From Acidobacteriota bacterium (GTDB lineage Bacteria > Acidobacteriota > Terriglobia > Terriglobales > Acidobacteriaceae): DNA of 6,354 nt. The stretch lies in assembly GCA_021810735.1 (NCBI GenBank), contig JAJZIF010000236.1:1-6354 (forward strand). Direction: 5' to 3'. Made by a program: the position numbers and the translations under genes. Positions 1 to 6,354 of this stretch are shown here, piece by piece. Within the stretch, counting starts at the first letter, position 1; each line of letters begins with the position of its first letter. The notes beneath the pieces are model-generated. The model ran no database searches, was not told the DNA's origin, and saw only the letters and a program-made list of their open reading frames with translations.

Positions 1-401
1 GATCTGCTTATGAATCAATCACTTGCAGCGCTTGCCAGCCCGTTCCCAGGCCCTACCACGGCACAATTACGGCACACCCAATCTGAGCTCGACACGTTCC
101 CGGCACAAGGCGCCTCAAAAGCGCCGCTGGACCCCCGAGAGACGCCTTCAATCCATCCAGCTTTCTATCGTACACCGCACCGGCGGGTCCGCCAGCGCCG
201 ATTTAGTCAACCCCGAGATTGGCTCAACCGCGTCTGACGTGGGCTGAAGTTGCGAAGGAACTGTCCGGGATTTCAGGCCGAAATGCTGACGAACCTTGCG
301 AGCGGGCCGTTCATCGGCTTTCCGCGAGTCATGCTCCGTACACAATGGATCGATCGCCCGATTGCGGGGTTCGTGAGAGCGCGTTCGCGATAGGACCATA
401 T
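1..401. other. Region downstream of drmC with no intact gene
   Basis: I see no convincing gene here. Short open frames on both strands are rich in Arg, Ser and Pro and lack ribosome binding sites. One minus-strand frame (399-148, 83 codons) starts two bases after the drmC stop but has no recognisable composition or motif. On the plus strand, a stretch at about 122-139 reads RRWTPE and, in another frame, about 234-320 reads like a helix-turn-helix (LTWAEVAKELSG and following), which might be a decayed gene. A 5-bp GC-rich inverted repeat (109-113 with 121-125) has no T-tract and is not a credible terminator. Three CGGCACA direct repeats lie at 59-107. Confidence 0.6.
58..107. repeat. Three short direct repeats (A/C)CGGCACA
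   Basis: ACGGCACA occurs at 58-65 and again at 69-76, an 11-bp period, and the near-identical CCGGCACA is at 100-107, 31 bp further on. The spacings are close to one and three helical turns, so the copies would face the same side of the DNA. They could be a protein-binding array, for example for a regulator or an integrase arm, or they could be chance; nothing nearby identifies a binding protein. Confidence 0.35.
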
Positions 402-1244
402 CTATTCAATTATAACGGGCGTAGCCATCGTCAGTACAACCCGCAAAACCCTATCCAACTGGTTTGCGATTGCGCCACTTAAGATCACCCCAAGCTCCAT
501 TCGCGACCGCAGGCTCGAGACTGTCATGTTGGCGCTGCCCAAATACGCTCGTTGACCGTGGTCTGCACTGATGGCTTTGAAGTGAAATGTCTGTGTCTCA
601 GTGCCCGCGCCCTCGAACCACGATAGAACCGAGCACGCCGGATCATGGACTACTTTCTCGAGCTGCGCCCTCACCTCCGCCGGCAGGTCGCGCGAGAATC
701 GTCCTAATATCGATACCTGTGTCCCCGCTGCAAGCTTCTTGCGCACCAGGCTGACCATATCCGCGGCGGTGCCGGCATCCCAGAAAGGAGACGCCAAAAT
801 CAGAGATTGTCTGGCGGAGGCAATAACGTCCAGCAAGCTGCTGCGCAGGTCCGTCGAGGACTCGCGTATTACGTGCTCTGCGGGCGCAGAGAGCGCTGGA
901 GGGAGAGACACACACAGCTGCGCATCCGGCGTCTCCGGAGATTGCTCCTCGCTCAGGATCTGCAATGTGGCCTGAATTCCGGCGCGCAATCCTTCCGTCG
1001 CAGCAAATCTCTCCCTATCCAGGGCATATCGACTCCCCTCCCTGCGCAGCACTCCCAGATCACTCAGGGCTGTGAGTGCAATGAGAGCATCGCCATCAGT
1101 GAGCGGGCGACCGCCCTTGCCACGGAGGGTCCTAACCACCTTGGAAACGTCTTCAATGCCATCGGCAGGCATGCTCCGTAGGGCGTCCTCGACCGCCGGA
1201 AGCAGCCACGGGTGCGCTTTCAAAACAAGGACATAGGCTTTCAT
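402..1244 (-). CDS. drmC: DISARM phospholipase D-fold protein DrmC
   Basis: This is a 280-residue PLD-superfamily protein, the third DISARM core gene. It carries one HKD motif, HFKAISAD, with H221, K223 and D228, followed by GSANMT (236-241), the usual Gly/Ser/Asn of the PLD active site. One copy only means the active site would need a dimer, as in the small PLD nucleases. The residues before it (about 132-185) look like the PLD N-terminal strand-helix unit (SLILASPFWD). The first 80 residues are helical, and 47-80 could be a small winged-helix-like segment. The start is set at the ATG overlapping the drmB stop as ATGA. A TTG at 1271 would add nine residues but has no visible ribosome binding site. 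In the studied Bacillus system drmC was reported as dispensable for protection, so its role is uncertain. No signal peptide or membrane segment is seen, so it is likely cytosolic. It is the last gene of the operon in this window. Confidence 0.9.
   Translation of the reverse strand: MKAYVLVLKAHPWLLPAVEDALRSMPADGIEDVSKVVRTLRGKGGRPLTDGDALIALTALSDLGVLRREGSRYALDRERFAATEGLRAGIQATLQILSEEQSPETPDAQLCVSLPPALSAPAEHVIRESSTDLRSSLLDVIASARQSLILASPFWDAGTAADMVSLVRKKLAAGTQVSILGRFSRDLPAEVRAQLEKVVHDPACSVLSWFEGAGTETQTFHFKAISADHGQRAYLGSANMTVSSLRSRMELGVILSGAIANQLDRVLRVVLTMATPVIIE
1241..1244 (-). promoter_or_regulatory. ATGA stop/start overlap of drmB and drmC
   Basis: The drmC ATG (1244-1242) shares two bases with the drmB TGA (1243-1241). 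No good Shine-Dalgarno sequence sits 5-9 bases upstream; the nearest purine run, AGGG, is 12 bases away. drmC therefore probably relies on termination-reinitiation coupling with drmB, keeping its level tied to that of drmB. Confidence 0.75.
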
Positions 1245-3283
1245 GTCACCGCGGAGCCCTGCATCTCCCAATAGCCGACAAGTCGAGTCTCCGAGGAAAC
1301 GTCGGCCCAGGGTGCGTGCCCGCCGAGCAAGAAAGCCCTCGAGAGTCCGTGGTTGAACACCCGGCAGGATATTTCAGGAGAGTGCAGACAACCGTGGCAG
1401 GCTCCGGTGTGATCGGCGCAATCAGGGTCGTAGAGGCACTCGACGGATTCATCCGCGATATTTCTCAAGAAGGCAGCCAGGTGATCGCGAACCAGGGTTG
1501 CCACACCTCCGAGCTTAAAGCTGCTCGAACTGTCGTAGACGACGCATCCGAGCATCGGGAGGAAGATGTATTCCGCTACCGAGGTGCGGTCGATCCCGGC
1601 GTACCGAGTCATCGCCCGCATGCCGGCGTGGGAAAGACTGTGAATCAGTCCGAACACCATCCGGCGGATTGGCAGAGTCCATATGGTGTCGTAATAGCGA
1701 TCTCGGTCAATGGGCTCCAGTGCCGCCAGGATTCGCGCAATTGCGGGCAGATGCGCGTCGGGGAGCGCGATCCCGTTGGCTGCCAGCCACTCGATGACTC
1801 GATCTGGCTGCAGCGACATGAAGATACCTTCATGCTCGCCCTCGCGGGCCAACACGGGAATTGTGCCGACTAGCTCCAGTTTTCCGAGCTGCTGAGCCGC
1901 ATACTTCTGCACTGATGGGAAAGCCCTGATTTCCACTGGCAGATTGTGAGCCCCCAGTTCATCATAGACCGGCTCGAAACTGCGCCGCGTGTAGCCATAG
2001 GTAGCGGTGATGATCGGAAGATCATCGACGTACAGCAGCTCTCCCAAGCCAAGGGAATTCGTCAGCCTCCTCACCTCGTCCGCCAATAGCTCGGCAGCAT
2101 CACCTTCGCGCGCCTTCTGGTCTGCCGGCTCAATGCTGACGGTTCCCCGGAACGCCAGGCTCTCCCTAATCGCCTTCTCAAGATCCCCGGACACCGCATG
2201 CAACAAGCCGGTTTCGACCAACTCTGGTCCCGGCGTCTTTCCTTGCGCAATCTCGACAATCGTCGCCATTAATCGCGCCTGCTCCGCGGCATCTCCGATC
2301 GACTCCGCAACCTTCATACGCTCCGACAAAGCCTTGAGCCGTTCCGCAGTCGTCCCGGCCGTATCGGGGCGGCGGCCGCGGGGAAGTAATCGCCGAAGCG
2401 TCGACGAGATCTCGTCGTCGACGCTCGTGAGCTGCGGTTTGTCGAGCCTCAGAACGGAGAGCGTCTGGGGATAGTAGGTATCGCTGGCGCTATAGCGCGC
2501 CAAACGCATCGCCAGAGCCGACGCAATGGTGCCGCCCTGCTGATTGGCCGGAGGGCCCTCCCGGCCGAAGCGTTTGAGGCAACGATGGCAGGAGGCGGTG
2601 AAGCGCTCGAGTGCAATAGTGTTGCACTTCCGGCAGACCACCTTCATGTCCTTTACGCGGTCCGACCTTCCCGGAATATAGAGATTTGCTCCGCTCTCGC
2701 ACTGAGGGCATCGGATCGGATGCTTGGTCGCCTCCGGCAGTCCTCCTCCGGTGCCCGCTTTTCTGGTGGCCGGAAGCCACTCCTGGATTGGAACGAGCTC
2801 TCCGCAGCCATGGACAAATACAAACGGAATCTGATGTATGCGAGATTTGCTGCAATGGGGACAGTGCAGCGCAGCATCACGCTGATGCTTCTTCTCAAAG
2901 ATCAACTGCCCGCAGTGCTGGCAGATGAGCGCCGCCTGCACAACGCTGGCGTCGATGGAAGTGGGACTACCGATAGTAAATCGGTCATACTCCTCCGGCG
3001 GATCGGCCGGAAACGCTGAATCTATGCGTCCGCCCCTCAGTACCCAACGATCGAAGCTTTCCTTAATCTCCTTAAGCAGCGTCGCTTTTCTCTCCTCCTC
3101 CCAAACAGTTGAGAATCGGATATCGCCAAGCTGCACTATCGCTAAACCATCCTCCCAATCAACCGTCCGGTACGGCAGGTAGTTGAAGAGAAGCTGCGAC
3201 ACGCCGCGCTGCATCGGCCGCACGCGTTCCGACGAGTTGTCGCCCTCGTCGATGGCCGGCTTACTGTCACGACTACTGGACAT
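1241..3283 (-). CDS. drmB: DISARM protein DrmB (DUF1998)
   Basis: This 680-residue protein is the DUF1998-containing partner of the DrmA helicase; in characterised systems the two form a DNA-binding complex. The N-terminus has an R-x2-SQLL motif (26-32), which I recall as common in this family. It is followed by a dense cysteine region with CxxC pairs at 121/124, 141/144, 192/195, 217/220 and 232/235, probably two zinc ribbons plus an extra pair. A middle region (about 310-410) is largely helical and charged. The DUF1998 part spans about 546-655: HSLSHA, the EYIFLP segment, the SSSFKLGG stretch, then a cysteine cluster (C616, C622, C629, C632, C640) ending in LSRAFLLGG. The ATG at 3283 lies inside the end of drmA (11-bp overlap) and has AGAAGG seven bases upstream, which fixes the start. 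No helicase motifs are seen, so it is unlikely to be an ATPase by itself. The stop overlaps the drmC start. Confidence 0.93.
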   Translation of the reverse strand: MSSSRDSKPAIDEGDNSSERVRPMQRGVSQLLFNYLPYRTVDWEDGLAIVQLGDIRFSTVWEEERKATLLKEIKESFDRWVLRGGRIDSAFPADPPEEYDRFTIGSPTSIDASVVQAALICQHCGQLIFEKKHQRDAALHCPHCSKSRIHQIPFVFVHGCGELVPIQEWLPATRKAGTGGGLPEATKHPIRCPQCESGANLYIPGRSDRVKDMKVVCRKCNTIALERFTASCHRCLKRFGREGPPANQQGGTIASALAMRLARYSASDTYYPQTLSVLRLDKPQLTSVDDEISSTLRRLLPRGRRPDTAGTTAERLKALSERMKVAESIGDAAEQARLMATIVEIAQGKTPGPELVETGLLHAVSGDLEKAIRESLAFRGTVSIEPADQKAREGDAAELLADEVRRLTNSLGLGELLYVDDLPIITATYGYTRRSFEPVYDELGAHNLPVEIRAFPSVQKYAAQQLGKLELVGTIPVLAREGEHEGIFMSLQPDRVIEWLAANGIALPDAHLPAIARILAALEPIDRDRYYDTIWTLPIRRMVFGLIHSLSHAGMRAMTRYAGIDRTSVAEYIFLPMLGCVVYDSSSSFKLGGVATLVRDHLAAFLRNIADESVECLYDPDCADHTGACHGCLHSPEISCRVFNHGLSRAFLLGGHAPWADVSSETRLVGYWEMQGSAVT

Positions 3284-6200
3284 CGATCAACCTTCTGAGA
3301 GCCTTGGCCTCTTCTGAGTTTCCCACCCGAATATCTGCCGGCTCGTCGACATCCCGAAGGCTATTCATGGCCTCCAGGAAGGTATTGAGCGCGCGAAACC
3401 GTCCGCGCTGCTTGGGAGGTGCGTTTACAACCGAGCTGAACTTGTTTTTGGCCTCTCGCGTCAGTCTTTCCTTATACCTCTGCGGAGAAGGCGCGTGCTC
3501 GCAGCCATAAGCGGTGACGAGCCACTTCACAACCTCGTCCTGCGTCAATGCGGCAGCGTTCGGATCACCATGCGCATCATGTATTGCCTCAACCGTGGCC
3601 AGCGGTCGATTCAAAGCCGACGATGCCACACCCATGAGGTAGCCGCAGAGCATCCCCGGCAGCGTGCGCCGCATGGCGGGCTCGGGCCATCGAGTGACCG
3701 CGGCCGGATCGACGAGCCGATCAAGATACTGGTGAAACTTGGCAAATCGGTCAAAGATGCTTCGATCCCGCTCGCTTTGGGGCGTCGGCACGAAGATCGA
3801 GATTCCGGGAAAGCGTCGGCCCACTCGAGCGGAGGCCTGAATGTACTCCGCAACAAGCCGTGTGAATCCGGCAAAAACAATCACGTTGAATCGGTCAACG
3901 TCGACACCGTGACCGATGATATTCGTGGTAACGATCCCGCGGGTCCGCTTACCGGGGTCGCCGGCGCTTGTCTCCGATTTCAATTCGTCCATCGTGGCAA
4001 TCATGTGGGACACATCGACGCCGCCGTTGAACATCTCGATAAGCAATTCCCCGTGCTGCGGCGAATTCTCCTGAAGCTCCCGTCGTACCCGGGACTCTAT
4101 GGCCTCGGCTACCTGGTCCGAGCCCTTCCGGGTCAATACATACGTCAATGCGAGTTCGTACAGAAACAGCAAATCCTTCTGATCCGACGCGTTTAGCTGC
4201 CCTACGCCGTAAATGGAATTGGCCCTGGCGGGGTCGTTTGTGATGATGTCCCGGGCTCTCTGAACCTGCTGGTAGAAAATCGACAGCGCCTTCGTGACGG
4301 AGGGCGTGTGCTTCCGGCCGACGCCGAGCAGTCCCACGAAAATGCGCCCGACCTTCTGCTGGCTGGGGCAATAGTAGAACGAGTCGTCCGCCGCAGGGCC
4401 GTGAGCTGGAAACTGCCTGGCTCCCCGAAGATACAGTTCCCACGCCTGTCTCGCAAAATCCTGGATGGTCGCCGTGGCGCCGATGATCTTCCACGGTTTC
4501 GCACCAAGGCTTTTGAACAACTCAATCGCGCCCGTCTCGTAGTGCGCGTCAAAGGTGCCGAGTTCCTCATTCAGAAGGTGCAGCTCGTCCTGCACGAGGA
4601 TCGCGGGGGCGATATCCCGAAATGGCGGGTAAAAGACTGGCGCGCCGGATTTCGGGCACGCTTTCGGTCGTTCTCCCTTCACGACCGCAGCACCGACCTC
4701 GCATAGCTCATTGGTCTTTCCGAAACTGGCGCCATGTTTGCCGCAGATGAAGCTGATCCGCCCCAGCAGATTTGAAAAACGCTGGTTCTGCCCCAGGAGC
4801 GCAAGCTTGTCCACAGTGGAAACAATAACCGTCGGCAAATACCTGTAGATGTCCTGGTCCGTGATGTAAATGGGCAGGCGCTCCTTTCCGCCGGGACAAT
4901 TCGGGTCCTCACAGTGATGTTCGATGAGCCTCGTAGAGGCCTCGTAGGCGAGCGCGATGCCTGAGCCACAGAAAGGACATTTGAATATGCGTTTGTACTT
5001 GGGGTCGACGCCTTGCTTCGTGAGCCTCCTGTGGGCGTCGTCCTCGATCTTGTTCGGCGTGACGGTGCCCCCAACGAGATAACCGATGCTGAAGCGTGCC
5101 CCTTTCAGGCCATTTTCCTTCCGCACAAGTTCGGCAGCCGCCAATGCTCCGGCCAAACGCTGCAACTGTTGGAACGTCAGAAGGCGCAGCGGAAATCGAA
5201 TGAAGGCCGTATTTCCGAGCTGCTTGCCGCGGATTCTGTCGAAGAAGGCCTGCCACAGAATGATACCCATGAAGGCTTCGGTCTTGCCGCCGCCGGCAGC
5301 GAACCATAACAGGTCCACAAAGCCGTCGTCCTCGGCGGACAGTTCGGGGTACTCTCGCGCTGCAAGCTCAGGCAGCACGGACACAATAAACGCGATTTGG
5401 AACAGGCGCCATTTGGAGTGGCCCTTTTGAGAGCGCTCCATCGCTTTGTTCATGAGCGTGAACGCTCGTAGAACCGCTGGATACCGAGAATTTGTTAGTA
5501 AAGCGAGCCCGCGTGTGAAGCGGCGCACCTCCAGCTTGTAGTCGCTCCGTGAGCGCAGCGCATCCTCAAGTTCTATTCCCGAGAGTGATGCGACCTTCGC
5601 TGCCCATTGGTTGGAGTCGTAGTCTCCCATGTGACGCACAAGAGACTCGAGGACCGGAATCGGGCTGGAGCTCAGTGCAGTATACGTCGGTATGGCGTCC
5701 GCATATTCTCGAGCTTCGAGCCTGGGTGTCTCGGTGATCGGGACGCTCTCCGCAATCAGCCGCAGCAGCAAGTCCGACTCCTCGCCACGAACGTGGGCAT
5801 TGATCCCAACGCCCGGCATTTCGCGGTCGTAACGAAAGCTCGCCGGCAGCTCCTGGAAAATCGTCGGCCTATGCGCCGCTTTTGGCACGTCGATCGAGAG
5901 TCGCACGGCGTAAAGATTGGCGTCGAGGAAGTCACTCTGCGCCTTTGCCGGCTTAGGTGAATCGTTGATGAGGCGAATAGCAACGCGGGTCGCCGTCGGC
6001 TCTGTCGGCACACTAATGAGCCTGACATCCAGGAATCCCCGCCAAAACGAAGAAAAGGCACGCGTCCGGGCGCGTCCGAGCGCCGCGACGAAAGCCTGCT
6101 GCGTCGCGCACTCAGGCTCGGTTAAATGAACGGCCTGCCTTGCGGAATAGACATCGGCTGGAATGCTACCCGCTGGCAGAGCAAGCGTCGGAGTAATGTC

Positions 6201-6354
6201 GATTCTCTGGCGTTTGTCCTTTAGCAGAGCATCGATACCGATCTCGACGTTGAATGCCGGGACTTCGAGCCGCCTCCAGACAGGTACCACCGGCTGCGTC
6301 CTCGGCGACTGGGCTCCGCTTCCCCGATGCTCCCTGCGCCATGACCCCAATCGA
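3273..6354 (-). CDS. drmA: DISARM helicase DrmA (5'-partial)
   Basis: This is the SF2-type helicase of DISARM, which with DrmB binds and translocates on invading DNA. Residue numbers count from the TTG at 6350 (1025 codons to the TAG at 3273). Motif I is the family-style Walker A AAGGGKTE (351-358). A motif Ia-like stretch, RFPLRLLTFQQ, lies at 385-395. A zinc ribbon follows (C458, C461, C480, C485), then a second Cys/His group (C536, H539, C550, C565). Motif II is DELH (588-591) and motif III is GATAT (624-628). The C-terminal RecA lobe carries motif V, TTNIIGHGVDVDRFN (808-822), and motif VI, QASARVGRR (838-846). About 340 residues precede motif I. Family members, as I recall them, have a further N-terminal segment, and the frame is open to the window edge, so the gene is probably truncated. 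The first in-frame ATG is only at residue 178; a GTG at 6290 behind a GAGGA is an alternative start. Helicase call is near certain; DrmA is strongly supported by the neighbours. Confidence 0.92.
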   Translation of the reverse strand, partial: RLGSWRREHRGSGAQSPRTQPVVPVWRRLEVPAFNVEIGIDALLKDKRQRIDITPTLALPAGSIPADVYSARQAVHLTEPECATQQAFVAALGRARTRAFSSFWRGFLDVRLISVPTEPTATRVAIRLINDSPKPAKAQSDFLDANLYAVRLSIDVPKAAHRPTIFQELPASFRYDREMPGVGINAHVRGEESDLLLRLIAESVPITETPRLEAREYADAIPTYTALSSSPIPVLESLVRHMGDYDSNQWAAKVASLSGIELEDALRSRSDYKLEVRRFTRGLALLTNSRYPAVLRAFTLMNKAMERSQKGHSKWRLFQIAFIVSVLPELAAREYPELSAEDDGFVDLLWFAAGGGKTEAFMGIILWQAFFDRIRGKQLGNTAFIRFPLRLLTFQQLQRLAGALAAAELVRKENGLKGARFSIGYLVGGTVTPNKIEDDAHRRLTKQGVDPKYKRIFKCPFCGSGIALAYEASTRLIEHHCEDPNCPGGKERLPIYITDQDIYRYLPTVIVSTVDKLALLGQNQRFSNLLGRISFICGKHGASFGKTNELCEVGAAVVKGERPKACPKSGAPVFYPPFRDIAPAILVQDELHLLNEELGTFDAHYETGAIELFKSLGAKPWKIIGATATIQDFARQAWELYLRGARQFPAHGPAADDSFYYCPSQQKVGRIFVGLLGVGRKHTPSVTKALSIFYQQVQRARDIITNDPARANSIYGVGQLNASDQKDLLFLYELALTYVLTRKGSDQVAEAIESRVRRELQENSPQHGELLIEMFNGGVDVSHMIATMDELKSETSAGDPGKRTRGIVTTNIIGHGVDVDRFNVIVFAGFTRLVAEYIQASARVGRRFPGISIFVPTPQSERDRSIFDRFAKFHQYLDRLVDPAAVTRWPEPAMRRTLPGMLCGYLMGVASSALNRPLATVEAIHDAHGDPNAAALTQDEVVKWLVTAYGCEHAPSPQRYKERLTREAKNKFSSVVNAPPKQRGRFRALNTFLEAMNSLRDVDEPADIRVGNSEEAKALRRLIDVQ
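3291..3296 (-). promoter_or_regulatory. Ribosome binding site of drmB
   Basis: On the minus strand AGAAGG stands seven bases before the ATG at 3283, inside the last codons of drmA. Match and spacing are good for a Shine-Dalgarno site. It supports the ATG at 3283 as the drmB start and lets drmB be re-initiated by ribosomes finishing drmA. Confidence 0.7.

Noticed and set aside
109..125. GGCGC/GCGCC inverted repeat as a transcription terminator
   Set aside because: The stem is only 5 bp with no following T-tract on either strand, and it lies about 280 bp beyond the drmC stop.
148..399. Minus-strand 83-codon frame starting two bases after the drmC stop
   Set aside because: Position suggests a fourth operon gene, but the product is Arg/Ser/Pro-rich with no domain pattern, and no clear ribosome binding site was seen. 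I could not support it as a gene.
219..482. Plus-strand 87-codon frame running into the end of drmC
   Set aside because: It begins at a TTG with no ribosome binding site, and its last 27 codons are antisense to drmC, so it is not an intact gene. Only its first part is discussed as a possible remnant.
1245..1271. TTG at 1271 as the drmC start
   Set aside because: It adds nine residues with no family support and no ribosome binding site, whereas the ATG at 1244 forms a classic ATGA junction.
1316..1873. Plus-strand open frame of 185 codons opposite drmB
   Set aside because: It is antisense to the conserved DUF1998 part; composition is unlike a real protein and no ribosome binding site precedes it.
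2007..2474. Plus-strand Ser/Arg-rich open frame of 155 codons opposite drmB
   Set aside because: Low-complexity Ser/Ala/Arg composition is typical of the reverse strand of a GC-rich gene; no motif was found.
3495..4196. Plus-strand open frame of 233 codons opposite drmA
   Set aside because: It lies wholly antisense to helicase motifs V and VI and the adjoining region, has no recognisable domain, and such long shadow frames are expected opposite GC-rich genes.

Overview
The window holds three head-to-tail genes on the minus strand that I recognise as the conserved core of a DISARM anti-phage system. In transcription order (right to left) they are drmA (SF2-type helicase), drmB (DUF1998, cysteine-rich) and drmC (phospholipase D-fold protein). 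They fill positions 402 to 6354 with no intergenic space: drmA and drmB overlap by 11 bp, and drmB and drmC by the 4-bp ATGA arrangement. This is the signature of one translationally coupled operon.

The reading frame of drmA is still open at the right edge. The only upstream start candidates are a TTG 4 bp from the edge and a GTG at 6290, so the gene is probably cut at its 5' end. The promoter and the class-defining DISARM genes (methyltransferase, drmD or drmE) are not in view. Because no methyltransferase follows drmC within the window, a class 1-like order (drmD-drmMI-drmA-drmB-drmC) is favoured but not shown.

Positions 1-401, downstream of drmC, hold no convincing intact gene. They contain a possible decayed Myb/SANT- or sigma-like helix-turn-helix remnant on the plus strand and three CGGCACA direct repeats. 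No strong intrinsic terminator is visible.

The DNA appears moderately GC-rich (judged by eye) with G/C-ending codons, which suits a proteobacterium or another GC-rich bacterium; the sequence does not allow a firm taxonomic call. How the genes work together is known from the family: DrmA and DrmB form a DNA-binding helicase complex that acts on incoming phage DNA, a methyltransferase (off-window here) marks host DNA as self, and DrmC is a putative nuclease-like accessory. The system is known rather than new. The more unusual details are the zinc sites in DrmA and DrmB and the left flank.
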